A stretch of 64,000 nucleotides of DNA from Cyanobacterium sp. uoEpiScrs1 (lineage in GTDB: Bacteria > Cyanobacteriota > Cyanobacteriia > Cyanobacteriales > Microcystaceae), in contig NZ_OX373462.1 of the NCBI RefSeq assembly GCF_947331815.1, positions 2,113,040-2,177,039 on the forward strand, written 5' to 3'. Below the pieces are notes generated by a model. The model saw only the letters and a list, made by a program, of their open reading frames with translations, ran no database searches and was not told the DNA's origin. A program made the position numbers and the translations under genes. This document shows, one piece after another, positions 1 to 12,444 of this stretch (positions within the stretch are counted from its first letter, which is position 1; each line of letters opens with the position of its first letter).

Positions 1-953
1 TGCCAATAAACATTAGCCAGATTAATTAATTGTTACAAAAAAAATCATACGAGTGGTACTGACGATACTCTACCTTTTGTAGAGAGAAAGCGCATATATA
101 ATTACCTTTGATGGTCATTAAAGAGAAATAAAGCATAATAATCTCCTCTACTGTCATAACTCTATGGCAAATTTATTAGACTATAACACTTAACTTTTGC
201 AACACTCATAGTTAATTCAAAGTATCAACATTCAGGTAATATGCAATGGCAGTGTGGAAATATATCCTTTAGGGTAATTAATTACTATTTTTGAGAATAT
301 ACTCTACTCTTATTTAATTTTTTACACATACAAAATATAAAATTTATACTCATAATATGAGAACTACAGGGTGAAAAAGATAAGATAGATATTTTTTAAA
401 AAACATAGAAAGAAACTTAGCATTGAAGAAAAATAATAAAGTTCGATCACAGGTTTCTGCCATGAATCAAGGTCGTGGGTGAACGTTAATGAGGTTTAGA
501 TAAAAAAGCAAGTTAATCAGATGACAACTGGAACACAGATAAAGTCTATTCGAAAGAATGGACGATCACTAAGCACTTTTTTTTACTTTTAATAAATTAC
601 CAGGTGTCCTTAGACTTATAAATTTTTAGATCTATTTTTATCACTCCCATAGCCTCTAAAATTTTTAATTACAGTTCTTTTAGCTTGACATCACTATTCG
701 TGTTTTTCTAGGGGCTATATAGCTATGAATAGTTAATTACCGGTGTTCTAAAAAACAAGCTAATAAAATTTATGACTTTGATAAAATATTGAGGCAAAAA
801 ATAATATTAAGATTAAATTGCAAGGTGCAATTACTTGATATATTTACTCTAATCAGATTAACTCTTTATTCTTTAAAGTAATAAGTTGATTCTATTTAGA
901 ATATAAGTCCTATTAGGATAATTATGCTTTAGATATTTAATAGGAGCATCACT
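1..953. other. AT-rich spacer, no gene recognised
   Basis: About 950 bases at the left edge without a supportable gene. The stretch is very AT-rich and all reading frames are broken by frequent stops. One short ATG frame of about 23 codons begins near 520 but I do not recognise it. A terminator-like hairpin begins at 954. It may be decayed sequence of the same type as other spacers in this window. Confidence 0.5.
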
Positions 954-1006
954 AATTTTTGCTAACGTAAAAATTATAAATAAATACTTTTACATTAGCA
1001 AAAATT
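954..1006 (-). terminator. Terminator-like hairpin after the ABC-2 permease
   Basis: Two 19-nt arms (954-972 and 988-1006) are complementary except for one position and are separated by a 15-nt loop. The hairpin overlaps the stop codon of the ABC-2 permease on the minus strand, and runs of A/T flank the stem. Position and form suit an intrinsic terminator of that gene. This is inferred from the sequence only. Confidence 0.55.
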
Positions 1007-1787
1007 AACTAGAGGCACTAGTATAAAAACGGAGGGCAAATTGCCAGAAATAGTGAGAAATTAGTAAAATAGATAATGCAACTAGTATTGCACATAAAAT
1101 CCATAAAACTTCTATCTTTCCTAAAAGTACTTCTGCTGGAACAGTGGTTAAAAAAGTAACTGGAACCACAAAAGTGAAGAAAAAACGATATACTGCAGGA
1201 TAAGCACTTATTGGGTACCTACCTGCTTCTAGTAATCCCCTAAGGACTTCAGTGACATTATAAATCTTAACAAACCATACACTAGTTGCTCCTAAGATAA
1301 ACCAAATACCATATAGTATGATGATACCTAACATTGTTGTTATGCAACTGAGTATATAGTCTCCCATATGTAAAGATAGTTTAGAACTAAAATAGGAAAT
1401 TATAATTATTCCAAAAACTAAATCTGAAAATCCCCAAGGAGATATAATTCTACAAGATAACCAAAATTGACTACTAATTGGTTTCAATAGTACAAAATCT
1501 AAGGTTCCTCTTTCCACTTGTTCAACAATTCTGTTCAGATTAGGGACTAAGAAAGTAGTAGAAATACCTTGTAAGAAGGTAAACATTCCTACTACTATCA
1601 TTGCTTCGTCCCAAGTCCATCCCTGAAAAGTATAACCATTTCCATAGAAGAGGGATAAGCTAAATAAACTCCCAATTAAATTAGCAAAACCGCTAACTAT
1701 AGCAATTACAAAGTTAAAACGATATTCTAATTCTGCTGTTAATGCTGTCGCCCAAAATAATCGTAAAACTTGTAAATAGGTTTTCAT
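1005..1787 (-). CDS. ABC-2 family transporter permease
   Basis: A 260-residue polytopic inner-membrane protein with about six hydrophobic segments. It resembles the ABC2_membrane_6 (DUF990-type) permeases that pair with a second permease and a separate ATPase to export lipids, peptides or drugs. The conserved stretch around 'VERGTLDFVLLKPIS' (about residues 90-105) is typical of this group. The start is an ATG at 1787. No ATPase or partner permease lies in the window, so those subunits must be elsewhere or lost. A hairpin overlaps the stop codon. The substrate is unknown, and the family assignment is from recognition of the sequence pattern. Confidence 0.75.
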   Translation of the reverse strand: MKTYLQVLRLFWATALTAELEYRFNFVIAIVSGFANLIGSLFSLSLFYGNGYTFQGWTWDEAMIVVGMFTFLQGISTTFLVPNLNRIVEQVERGTLDFVLLKPISSQFWLSCRIISPWGFSDLVFGIIIISYFSSKLSLHMGDYILSCITTMLGIIILYGIWFILGATSVWFVKIYNVTEVLRGLLEAGRYPISAYPAVYRFFFTFVVPVTFLTTVPAEVLLGKIEVLWILCAILVALSILLISHYFWQFALRFYTSASS

Positions 1788-1819
1788 TGTAGTTTATTGC
1801 TTACTATTGTTGTTCAAAA

Positions 1820-2557
1820 CTATGGCATCCATTCAAATATGATGCTGATCATACTATCTTTTTTTACTTGTGAGTTTTGTTTTTCAATCTTAGTAGCTAA
1901 GCGAATATTTTTAATAATTGCATAGCCAAAATGAAAAGTTGTAATTCCTATTTCATTATCTTTCCCAGGAGAAATAAAACTATGAGACAATGAAACATCT
2001 GATGCACCGTTACGTGATAAAGAAAATACTAATTTACCTCCAATGTTGATTCCATTTTCAGAATAGTTTCTTGTATGAATTGAACGATATCCAACTACGG
2101 GAGCAATATTAAAGTAATTTCCTAAAGGCAATACGTAATATTGTAAATTAGCCCCTACCGTATCTCGTCTTCCAAAAGAACTCTGATAGTCCCCACTAAT
2201 AGTTAAACCAGTTTTACCAATAAAGATATCATCAACCTCAATATTAATTCCTCCATCATGTCTAGTAGAAGGGAATTCCACATATCCTATTCCTACACGT
2301 GTTCGAAAACTCGGATCAGTGTAAATATCGTATAAGATATTAGGGATGTTATTTAACCATCTTTTTAATACAGAGCTATCTTCAATGATTTCTGCTGGTA
2401 AATCAATAGTATTTTCAGTCAAACTTTCTCGTGTAGGACTAATCTCTAATGGGGATAATTGACTATTAGCTGGAATTCTCAACATAAAAATTAGTAAAAT
2501 ATTAGAAACAATAATATTTAACCAATGAAATCTTATATTTAATCGTTGTTTAGGCAT
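1820..2557 (-). CDS. Secreted, probably outer-membrane beta-barrel-like protein, unknown function
   Basis: I chose the ATG at 2557; a GTG at 2578 in the same frame would add 7 residues. The N-terminus has basic residues, then a hydrophobic core and 'PANSQ', which fits a signal peptide. The remainder alternates polar and apolar residues and ends with an aromatic residue near the C-terminus ('IIFEWMP'), a pattern seen in small outer-membrane barrels. I recognise no named domain. It lies 32 bases upstream of the ABC-2 permease on the same strand, so the two may be co-transcribed. Confidence 0.6.
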   Translation of the reverse strand: MPKQRLNIRFHWLNIIVSNILLIFMLRIPANSQLSPLEISPTRESLTENTIDLPAEIIEDSSVLKRWLNNIPNILYDIYTDPSFRTRVGIGYVEFPSTRHDGGINIEVDDIFIGKTGLTISGDYQSSFGRRDTVGANLQYYVLPLGNYFNIAPVVGYRSIHTRNYSENGINIGGKLVFSLSRNGASDVSLSHSFISPGKDNEIGITTFHFGYAIIKNIRLATKIEKQNSQVKKDSMISIIFEWMP

Positions 2558-3041
2558 TTTTTTCAAAATAAACACCACTAGACTGGCATTATACTATTTT
2601 TTAACATTTTGCCAGTAGTATTAATGCACTGACTTTTTAAATTGTTTTTAACAACTTAAATTAAGAATACTAATTATGATGATGTAGAAAGTATAGATTT
2701 TAACTCTATTAATGCTTAAGTGATAAGTATCAGTTATTATTAACCTTTTTTTTAAAAAATAGATGATTCATAGAAAACTTTAAATTATCTATCTCATTTA
2801 TTTTCTATACTTAAATGGTTAAAGTTTTTTTATAAAAATGGTGACAAAACAATAGACTTTAAAGTCCATCGTTTTGTTTGTGATACACTTCTCATTAGAA
2901 GTAATAATTTTCTTGGACAGTCAAGTAGTATATGCTACTATTCATATAACTGATAAACAAAGAGAAATTAATCACTAATAGTAGAAAAAGTCTAAACCCC
3001 AACATTATAAGTTAATTAACTATAAAGTGATATTATCAATT
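2558..3041. other. Divergent intergenic region with an interrupted palindrome
   Basis: This spacer separates the secreted-protein gene (minus) from ygfZ (plus) and should carry both promoters. At 2844-2877 two adjacent 17-nt arms are inverted repeats with two mismatches; read on the minus strand both mismatches become G-U pairs. No coding frame of note is visible. Confidence 0.5.
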
Positions 3042-4091
3042 ATGATACAAAAATTACGTCAAATTCAACATCAGTCTGGATCGGTTCCAACAAAAGATCA
3101 GACAGTAATCGATAGTTTTGGCAATGATGTTGAAGGACTTAAAATGGCTTATGAGCAGGCAGTTATTTGTGATTTAAGTCATTGGGGACTCCTAAAACTT
3201 ACAGGAGATGATCGTTTACGTTTTCTTCATAATCAGACTACCAATAGTATCAATAAATTGAGTCCAGGATTAGCTTGTGAGACCATTTTTATAAATTCTA
3301 TTGGTAGAATCATAGATTTAGTCACAGCTTATATCACAAACGACTCAATTTTGATTTTAGTTTCCCCAAATCGCCGCTACTTCTTGATGGAATGGATAGA
3401 TCGTTATATTTTTCCTATGGATAAGGTAAAAATTACAGATATTTCTGAAGAAAATGCTGTTTTTAGTCTAATTGGTCCTAAATGTACTTCCTTCCTAAAA
3501 GAAGGAGGGATCAACGATTTGGCTGAACTTCCACCAAAAAATCATCGTTTAATGACTGTGGGAGGGGTTTCTATGAGGGTAGCCGAGGGAAGTGGATTAG
3601 ATATTTCCGGCTATACTTTAATTATTCCAATTAACCAGGCTAAAACTGTTTGGGGACAATTAACACAATTAGGGATTGTTCCCATTGGTAATCGCGTATG
3701 GGAACAATTAAGGATACGACAAGGAAGACCAGTTTGTAATAAAGAACTAACAGAAGATTATAATCCCCTAGAAGCGGGATTATGGAGGGCTATATCTTTT
3801 AATAAAGGTTGTTATATTGGACAAGAAACTATTGCCCGTCTAAATACATACAAAGGAGTTCGACAAAAATTATGGGGAGTTAAGTTAAGTCAAGAAGTTT
3901 CTCCAGGAACTCTAATTGTTTCAGGTGGGAGAAAAGTAGGAATTTTGACCAGTTGTACTAATATTGATCAAGATTTTTTAGGTTTGGCTTATATTCGCAC
4001 AAAAGCAGGAGGAGTTGGATTAAACATTCAAGTAGGAAAAGCGACAGGACAAGTAATAGAAATACCTTTTGTAAACCATGAATATCATTAA
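3042..4091 (+). CDS. ygfZ: Folate-binding Fe-S cluster repair protein YgfZ/GcvT-like
   Basis: About 349 residues of the YgfZ/COG0354 family, a tetrahydrofolate-dependent relative of aminomethyltransferase GcvT that helps assemble or repair Fe-S clusters. The diagnostic motif K-G-C-Y-x-G-Q-E is intact near residues 255-262, including its cysteine. The N-terminal half has the 'SHWGLLKLTGDDRLRFLHNQTT' type of fold start seen in the family. I prefer the ATG at 3042; an in-frame GTG at 3027 would add five residues. It stands alone, divergent from the secreted-protein gene. Its likely clients in this window are sulfite reductase and aconitase, which carry Fe-S clusters (inference). Confidence 0.9.
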   Translation: MIQKLRQIQHQSGSVPTKDQTVIDSFGNDVEGLKMAYEQAVICDLSHWGLLKLTGDDRLRFLHNQTTNSINKLSPGLACETIFINSIGRIIDLVTAYITNDSILILVSPNRRYFLMEWIDRYIFPMDKVKITDISEENAVFSLIGPKCTSFLKEGGINDLAELPPKNHRLMTVGGVSMRVAEGSGLDISGYTLIIPINQAKTVWGQLTQLGIVPIGNRVWEQLRIRQGRPVCNKELTEDYNPLEAGLWRAISFNKGCYIGQETIARLNTYKGVRQKLWGVKLSQEVSPGTLIVSGGRKVGILTSCTNIDQDFLGLAYIRTKAGGVGLNIQVGKATGQVIEIPFVNHEYH

Positions 4092-4570
4092 CATCCTATC
4101 GCTTAATATTGTTTGACCCAAAATAGTGAAACACATTAGGTGGACTTTTAATTAATAATAGGCTAGGCTAGAAAGCTCTTGCTTTACATATTTTACAAAT
4201 TTTATGCTAATTTTTAGTTATCTCTAATCCCTTCTTAAGACTTTGTAATTTATAGAAATTTTAATTTTTATCGTTTTTCTATCAATAATATATAAAGAAA
4301 TATTATTGATAAGTTATAGAGTTAAAATAAAAGACCATGACAATTTTATTGGTTAATAATCTGTGACAATGTAAAATTAAAATAACTAATTAGTCAAAAA
4401 TAAAAAGAAACTAACATAGACTAGGATGAATATTTGCGTTCTTGTTTTAGAAAAAGCTTTCAGGTTACTCATTAACATCATTCTTATATTTCTGATTTAA
4501 TCTAACTCCAGAGTAGTTTATTATCTATGTTTGGCTATACAATTTATATATGAATAGGGAGGCTTCTAAA
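4092..4570. other. Convergent spacer with a hairpin at 4280-4311
   Basis: The spacer lies between the 3' ends of ygfZ (plus) and the PEP synthase-like gene (minus). A perfect 12-bp inverted repeat (4280-4291 and 4300-4311) with an 8-nt loop sits in the middle and could serve as a terminator for either strand. Otherwise it is AT-rich with no gene seen. Confidence 0.45.
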
Positions 4571-6892
4571 TTAGTTTTTTCTTTGTTGTCTGATAAATTC
4601 TAAAAGTAGTTTTTGTTCAGCCCTAGCAATTGCTTGATAAGTCCGTTCTACCGCTTCTGGTTCTACCGAAATTTTAGTAATTCCCCACTGGACTAAATCT
4701 TCAATAAGATCGGGATACTGACTAGCTGCCTGTCCACATAAGCTGCATTGAATTCCCAAATGGTGAGACTTTTCGATGAACTGTTTCAGAACTATTTTTA
4801 AAACAGTAGGACAAGGTTGAGAAACATTACTGAAATCAGGATTATCTCGTCCAACTCCAAATAGTAATGGAATCAAATCATTGGTTCCAATTGCAATCCC
4901 TTGGACCCCCATGCTAACATATTCCTCTAATTCAAAAAGAATCGAGGGTACTTCTGCCATAATCCATAGTTTAAAAGCTTTAGATTCCATTAATCCTGCT
5001 TGTTTCACGTGATTACGGCAAAAGCTAAATTCTGCTATACTGCGAACGAACGGCAGAATCAAATGGATGTTATGGAACCCCTGTGCTTGAACTTGAGCTA
5101 ACGCCTCCAATTCCCAGTCAAAAAGAGTGGGGTTAATTAAATAACCAGCCGTTCCTTGACAATCGCCTTGGACTGTGGAGTCAGTTCCTTTGCCTGATTG
5201 ACTATTACTATTAAAAGATCTATAAAATACGGGATGAGGGGCAACACTGATCGCAAACTTCCGAAGACATTCGCAAATTTGTTCAATAATCTGTGTAGGT
5301 TTAGATTCATTAAGCCATTGCTCTAAAGACTTAGGAGAACATAAATTTGATAGCATTAATTCTGACCGCACCAATCCGATACCATCAATGGGCAAATCTA
5401 AGGTCTTGAATAAGGAACTTGGTTGACTAACATTGACCATTAATTGAGTGGCAATAGGATAGAATAAATCTGAAGATATTTTCTGGTAGTTTGAAGGAAC
5501 AGTAAAGGAAATATCATTTTGATATGGTGCCTCATAGTAAATTATTCCACTGTTGCCATCTAAAACTATAAAATCACCAGTTTTTAGTAATTCTGTTGCT
5601 CTCGATACCCCAACTACTGCAGGAATATTTAATTCTCTAGCTAAAATAGCTGCATGGCTAGTCATTCCTCCTTGTTCGGTTATTACTCCTACTGCCTGTT
5701 TTAATAAAGGTAATTGAGAGGGATGAATTTCTTTAGAGACAATGATACTCCGCTGAGAGGATGGGGGGCAGGGATAAATTTCTCCGGTTATCACTTGAAT
5801 TAACCCTTGTGTACAGCCAGAGGCTGCTCCAATTCCTTGTAATATGGGTTTCTTGTCCACAATTTTCCGTTGTTCTTGAAAAGATAGTGAATGAACTTGA
5901 GTACTTAAAACACTGGATCTAATCTCAGTGATGGCCAAAGTAGGAAGTTGAGAATACTTAGATTCAAGCCATACTAATTCTAAAAAGTCCCAAGATAACT
6001 CATCTTGACTTAGCTCTTCTACTAGCAAGTAAATTTTACTTAAAATGGATTCATCGAGACAATGTTGCTCTTGTTGAGAAGAACTCAACACATAAGCTTC
6101 TAGAAGGCTTTTAACATGGTTGATATCACAGGACACATCTTTATCTGGAATCTTAAGTCGATAAGCAAGGGTTTTCTTTCCTAGTTCTTTATCAATCATT
6201 AAGCCAGTAGTACGATCACAGATAATACGATCAGGCAAAACTTCTCCTTGCCATAAACTTTGGGGTAAACCCCACGTAGCTTGGATTTCAAAAGTTGTGG
6301 GAGAGACGGAAATAATACTTGAGATGATCACATTGGTTAATGGCTGAACCAGAACTCCCAGGTTTAAGTTCTCAATTGAAATACCCATTCGTTGTCCATA
6401 AAATAAGCTTTGCGCGCTTAATAATTGACTCCAAATATGCTTAATCGCTAATTCTAAATCTTGAGGTGACTTTTCACAAACTTGAGGCACGATTAATTTA
6501 GCAAACTCTTGTTTGATACCCAAAGAAGTTCCTAGAGAACCTTGCACTATTAAGGAAACACCAGGAATTTGCTCAATGGCTTGTGCAATAATCTCTCTCC
6601 ATTGAGCAGGGAAATCAGCATGAAAAATAGCTCGACGACTTTGTTGTGCTGCCAACTGTAAAGATTGAAAGTTATCTACGTCAAAATGCAGAGATGATGT
6701 GGGGAAATCTGTTAACAAAGAAGTGGAATCATCTAACCTTTCCAAAAATTCCCCCCAAGTTTCTGAGCCAATAACAAATCCAGAGACAACTGGATAGCCT
6801 TTTTTTGTGAGTTGACTTAGCCTCCAGGCTTTTTCCCCAACCCAAAGGCGATCAGCCAGTTTAATCTGAGATAGCCAGTAGAGAGTTATCAC
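4571..6892 (-). CDS. ppsA: PEP synthase / PEP-utilising enzyme family protein
   Basis: A 773-residue protein with the order of pyruvate-water dikinase: an N-terminal nucleotide-binding PPDK_N domain, a swivelling phosphohistidine domain, and a C-terminal PEP/pyruvate-binding barrel. The phosphorylated histidine motif 'GGMTSHAAILARELNIPAV' lies near residues 405-425. The C-terminal domain keeps 'GTNDL' (about 670) and the catalytic cysteine motif 'CGQA' (about 720). The reaction would be pyruvate + ATP to PEP, feeding gluconeogenesis. The start is a GTG at 6892, because an in-frame stop lies six codons upstream and no ATG fits. The N-terminal region is divergent from E. coli PpsA, so it could be a paralogue with another substrate; the symbol is tentative. 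Confidence 0.75.
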   Translation of the reverse strand: MITLYWLSQIKLADRLWVGEKAWRLSQLTKKGYPVVSGFVIGSETWGEFLERLDDSTSLLTDFPTSSLHFDVDNFQSLQLAAQQSRRAIFHADFPAQWREIIAQAIEQIPGVSLIVQGSLGTSLGIKQEFAKLIVPQVCEKSPQDLELAIKHIWSQLLSAQSLFYGQRMGISIENLNLGVLVQPLTNVIISSIISVSPTTFEIQATWGLPQSLWQGEVLPDRIICDRTTGLMIDKELGKKTLAYRLKIPDKDVSCDINHVKSLLEAYVLSSSQQEQHCLDESILSKIYLLVEELSQDELSWDFLELVWLESKYSQLPTLAITEIRSSVLSTQVHSLSFQEQRKIVDKKPILQGIGAASGCTQGLIQVITGEIYPCPPSSQRSIIVSKEIHPSQLPLLKQAVGVITEQGGMTSHAAILARELNIPAVVGVSRATELLKTGDFIVLDGNSGIIYYEAPYQNDISFTVPSNYQKISSDLFYPIATQLMVNVSQPSSLFKTLDLPIDGIGLVRSELMLSNLCSPKSLEQWLNESKPTQIIEQICECLRKFAISVAPHPVFYRSFNSNSQSGKGTDSTVQGDCQGTAGYLINPTLFDWELEALAQVQAQGFHNIHLILPFVRSIAEFSFCRNHVKQAGLMESKAFKLWIMAEVPSILFELEEYVSMGVQGIAIGTNDLIPLLFGVGRDNPDFSNVSQPCPTVLKIVLKQFIEKSHHLGIQCSLCGQAASQYPDLIEDLVQWGITKISVEPEAVERTYQAIARAEQKLLLEFIRQQRKN

Positions 6893-7826
6893 TGTCGGAA
6901 GGATGACTTAACCACGATCACTAAAGTACGCATGTTCTGCTCTACGTTTTTCATTCAATTTATTTTAGAGAGATATTCCATGAACTATTTTTACAATAGT
7001 CAAGAGCATCTATACGATAATTAATTCACTTCCTTAACTAGGATAACCTATTATTGATTGTCTTAAGTCTTTAGTCTCGCTACAACTTATTAAGGTTTAC
7101 TGACTGAGTCAACTACTTTTTTTAGAAAATTTTTCATAGTCAAAGTCAACTAATGCCTATTTATACATTAAAGATTGGAAAAGAGACAATATGATCCATT
7201 ATTTATAATTTAGACTAGCTGTAAAAAAATTAAAATCAAGACGAGCTAAAAGTTTTTCTTTACAAGGTTCTTAGTCTAGAATAGTTACTGTTATTTTTTT
7301 GCTAAATAATTAAAGTTAAGACTATCTAATTAACCTAGTATTAGTATACCTTCAGTAGATAAATCCAAGCAAAAAAAACATTTATAAGGGATAGTTAAAT
7401 AACGGTAAAGTTTTATTCTAAACACTTTAGTTTTAGTATGATTTTTTAACTCAAACTTATCATTACTACTCATAAGTTCTTAAAAACATATATCCTAATT
7501 AAAGTTTAAATTAGAACTGAAATTTAGTAGGCATGTAACATAAAGAGAAAGTCATATCTACTAGTTTTAAATAAAAACTCTAAAGCCATTCCATCAAGTT
7601 GAGAGTAGTTTAATAAAGAGTATTTATCAATACTTCTGAATGGTGATTAAATTTACAGCTTCTCTAGACTGAGCCTAACAAATCAACAACTAAGTTAATT
7701 CCAAAAATTTTTCTTATAGACATAAAGTTCTTGGAATCTTATAAACTGTCGCAAACGTTTAGTTTATTCTGTTTTTTTATAGCTAGTCTAGAAGAGCCAA
7801 AACAATTAAACAGTAGTCATTACTTC
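6893..7826. other. Long AT-rich spacer between ppsA and gap1
   Basis: About 930 bases. Upstream of the PEP synthase-like gene there is a 21-codon ATG frame on the minus strand ending in the stop TGA just before its start; it may be a leader or chance. The rest is AT-rich with frequent stops and no recognised gene. The gap1 3' end lies at 7827. Confidence 0.45.
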
Positions 7827-9406
<1,580 letters not shown>

Positions 9407-11782
9407 TTGACCCCTCTTTCTAGCAATGAGTTACGGAAAATTCATGCTTATTGGCGGGCTTGCAACTATCTTGCTGTTGGGATGATTTATTTACAGGATA
9501 ATCCTTTACTCAAAGATTCTTTGAAGGAAGAACATATTAAAAAACGTTTATTAGGACATTGGGGATCAAGTCCTGGCTTAAGCTTTATTTATATTCACCT
9601 CAATCGCCTGATTAAAAAATATGATTTAAATGTAATTTATATGGCTGGTCCTGGTCATGGTGCACCAGGGATACTCGGACCAGTGTATCTTGAAGGAACT
9701 TATTCGGAAATTTATCCTGATAAAAGCCGAGATGAGGAAGGAATGAAAAAGTTTTTCAAACAGTTTTCCTTTCCAGGCGGAATCGGTAGTCATTGCACTC
9801 CAGAAATTCCCGGATCAATTCATGAAGGAGGAGAACTAGGCTATTGTCTTTCCCATGCCTATGGTGCTGCCTTAGATAACCCGGATCTTATCGTTACTGC
9901 TGTAGTGGGAGATGGAGAAGCAGAGACTGGACCGTTAGCTGCTGCCTGGCATTCCAATAAATTTCTTAACCCAATCCGAGATGGTGCGGTACTACCTATA
10001 CTACACCTCAACGGCTATAAAATTGCTAATCCAACAATTTTTGCCCGTATTAGTCATGAAGAACTAGAATGTCTTTTTAAAGGGTATGGTTATAAACCTT
10101 ACTTTGTAGAAGGGTCTGATCCTCAAGTGATGCACCAGAAAATGGCCGCTATGCTAGAAACAGCAATCACAGAGATTAAACGAATCAAACAAGAAGCATA
10201 CTCTAGTGGGATTGCTAAACGCCCCATGTGGCCAATGATTATATTACGTTCTCCAAAGGGATGGACAGGTCCCAAAGAAGTAGATGGCAAAAAGACAGAA
10301 AATTTCTGGAGATCACATCAAGTTCCCCTATCAGGAATACAGAATAATTTTGCTCACTTAAAAGTTCTCGAGGACTGGATGAGAAGTTACAAACCTGAAG
10401 AACTTTTTGATGATAATGGCACACTAATTCCTGAATTACAGGAACTTGCCCCCTCGGGACATCGCCGCATTAGTTCTAATCCTCATGCTAATGGAGGAGT
10501 ACTTCGCAAAGACCTTGAAATGCCTGATTTCCGTGATTATAAGGTTAAAGTGACTAAACCTGGAGCAATAGAAGCTGGAAATACTGCCCTATTTGGTAAC
10601 TTCTTACGGGATATCATGGCCAATAACATGACTAATTTCCGTATTTTTGGTCCTGATGAAACTGCATCTAATCGTCTCAGTACCGTTTATGAAGTAAGTA
10701 AAAAAGTCTGGATGGCTAACATTCTCCCTGAAGATGCCGACGGCACCGAAATTGCTACTAATGGACGGGTAATGGAAATACTGAGTGAACATACCCTACA
10801 AGGATGGTTAGAAGGTTATTTATTAACAGGTCGTCACGGATTCTTCCACACTTACGAAGCGTTTGCTCACGTGGTTGACTCTATGTTTAACCAATACGCT
10901 AAATGGCTTGATATTTGTAAAAATAAAGTCTCTTGGCGGGCGTCAATTTCTTCTTTAAATATTATGCTATCTTCCACTGTTTGGCGGCAAGATCATAACG
11001 GGTTCAGCCACCAAGATCCCGGGTATGTTGATCTTGTTGCTAATAAGAGTGCAGACGTAGTCCGGGTATATTTTCCCCCTGATGCTAACTGTTTACTGTC
11101 TGTTGGAGATCATTGTTTGCGAAGTAAAAATTACGTTAACGTTATCGTTTCCGATAAACAAAAACACCTCCAATATCTAAGCATAGAGAAAGCCGTTGAA
11201 CATTGTACCAAGGGCATTGGCATTTGGGATTGGGCTAGTAATGATGATTGTGGCACAGAACTTGATATCCCTGATGTGGTTATGGCTTGTTGTGGTGACG
11301 TTGCTACAAAAGAAGCTTTAGCTGCTACTGCTATTTTACATGAAGAATTTCCTAAGTTAAAAGTACGGTTTGTTAATGTAGTTGATTTATTCAAACTACA
11401 ACCGAAACGGGAACACCCCCATGGACTTTCAGATTGGGATTTTGATAACTTGTTTACTAAAAATAAGCCTATTATTTTTAACTTTCACGGTTACCCTTGG
11501 TTAATTCATAAATTAACTTATCGTCGTACCAATCATGCCAACCTTCATGTTCGCGGTTATAAAGAAAAGGGGAATATTAATACTCCAATCGAATTAGCTA
11601 TAAATAATCAAATTGATCGCTTTAATTTAGTGATTGATGTCATTAACCGTGTTCCTAAACTAGGATCAGCTGCCGCTCATGTACATGAACGCATGAAGAA
11701 TGCTATCATAGAACATAGAGCTTATGCTTGCGAGAATGGTGTCGATAAACCGGAAATAACTAACTGGAAATGGACTTACTGA
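9407..11782 (+). CDS. xfp: Xylulose-5-phosphate/fructose-6-phosphate phosphoketolase
   Basis: A thiamine-diphosphate enzyme that cleaves xylulose-5-P or fructose-6-P to acetyl-P plus glyceraldehyde-3-P or erythrose-4-P. The 791-residue length is close to full for the family. Visible signatures include 'GHGAPG' (about 82-87), the TPP/Mg motif 'GDGEAETGP' (about 168-176), '[11 protein letters not shown]' (about 203) and '[10 protein letters not shown]' (about 535-545). No ATG is available: an in-frame stop lies at 9386-9388, leaving TTG at 9407 or CTG at 9401. AGAGGA at 9388-9393 spaces better to 9401 but also allows 9407. The protein starts shortly before the conserved 'HAYWRA', so a few N-terminal residues may be lost compared with free-living relatives. 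Confidence 0.93.
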   Translation: MTPLSSNELRKIHAYWRACNYLAVGMIYLQDNPLLKDSLKEEHIKKRLLGHWGSSPGLSFIYIHLNRLIKKYDLNVIYMAGPGHGAPGILGPVYLEGTYSEIYPDKSRDEEGMKKFFKQFSFPGGIGSHCTPEIPGSIHEGGELGYCLSHAYGAALDNPDLIVTAVVGDGEAETGPLAAAWHSNKFLNPIRDGAVLPILHLNGYKIANPTIFARISHEELECLFKGYGYKPYFVEGSDPQVMHQKMAAMLETAITEIKRIKQEAYSSGIAKRPMWPMIILRSPKGWTGPKEVDGKKTENFWRSHQVPLSGIQNNFAHLKVLEDWMRSYKPEELFDDNGTLIPELQELAPSGHRRISSNPHANGGVLRKDLEMPDFRDYKVKVTKPGAIEAGNTALFGNFLRDIMANNMTNFRIFGPDETASNRLSTVYEVSKKVWMANILPEDADGTEIATNGRVMEILSEHTLQGWLEGYLLTGRHGFFHTYEAFAHVVDSMFNQYAKWLDICKNKVSWRASISSLNIMLSSTVWRQDHNGFSHQDPGYVDLVANKSADVVRVYFPPDANCLLSVGDHCLRSKNYVNVIVSDKQKHLQYLSIEKAVEHCTKGIGIWDWASNDDCGTELDIPDVVMACCGDVATKEALAATAILHEEFPKLKVRFVNVVDLFKLQPKREHPHGLSDWDFDNLFTKNKPIIFNFHGYPWLIHKLTYRRTNHANLHVRGYKEKGNINTPIELAINNQIDRFNLVIDVINRVPKLGSAAAHVHERMKNAIIEHRAYACENGVDKPEITNWKWTY

Positions 11783-11812
11783 GCTTAGTCAATAACTATT
11801 AGAGAAAGTTTT

Positions 11813-11838
11813 GGGCGCACTGTAGTCGTTGTGTGCCC
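11813..11838 (+). terminator. GC-rich hairpin downstream of phosphoketolase
   Basis: Arms 11813-11820 and 11831-11838 form an 8-bp stem (one G-U pair) with a 10-nt loop, 30 bases after the phosphoketolase stop codon. It is strikingly GC-rich for this DNA. No long T-run follows, so it may be a weak terminator or a processing/stability element. Confidence 0.45.
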
Positions 11839-11896
11839 TCTCCTCGGAAAAACAGAGTTGGTCTACTTTTTGTGCAAATGAGGTTCAATAACTAAC

Positions 11897-12241
11897 ATGC
11901 CATTTTTTTTAACGTGGCTTATCACGGCTATCTCACTATTGATTACGGCTTATGTAATCCCAGGTATTTTTCTTAAGTCTTTTATTGCTGCAGCTTTTGC
12001 TGCTGTTGTAATGGGAATAATAAATGCTGTTGTTCGGCCTATTCTAATTTTATTTACACTTCCCTTAACTTTTTTGAGTTTAGGGTTATTCTTATTTGTG
12101 GTTAATGCTATTGCTTTTTCTCTCGTCAGTTATTTTACCCCAGGGTTTAACATTAACACCTTTTGGGATGCTCTATTTGGTTCGATTATTTTGTCTATTG
12201 TTTCTGGATTTTTAGGTGAAATATTAGAGACTAGAGAGTAA
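11897..12241 (+). CDS. Phage holin family 4 (PF04020-type) small membrane protein
   Basis: A 114-residue protein with four hydrophobic segments and the family pattern 'INAVVRPILILFTLPLTFLSLGLF', which places it in the Phage_holin_4_2 / YvlD group. Despite the name these proteins are chromosomal and common in cyanobacteria; their role in the inner membrane is not established. It follows phosphoketolase by 114 bases on the same strand, with a hairpin between them, so a separate transcript is likely. Confidence 0.8.
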   Translation: MPFFLTWLITAISLLITAYVIPGIFLKSFIAAAFAAVVMGIINAVVRPILILFTLPLTFLSLGLFLFVVNAIAFSLVSYFTPGFNINTFWDALFGSIILSIVSGFLGEILETRE

Positions 12242-12444
12242 TTTTTCTATCTAAACTATTGCTAATATTTTTTAGAAAAGAGTATCATTCTCATATTTTT
12301 TATCCTTTAAATCAGTTGCTAAGTTTATTTTTTAGTTAATCTTCTGTTACTTATTATGGTCTACAGTTTAGAATAGAAGTTTTGATTTAGAATATTTTCC
12401 GCTGAAGTCTTGATAGAAATCATTAAAATAACAGATATCCCCCA

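Noticed and set aside
11897-12241. 'Phage holin' protein as a sign of prophage
   Set aside because: This membrane family is chromosomal and widespread, and no other phage gene is near.
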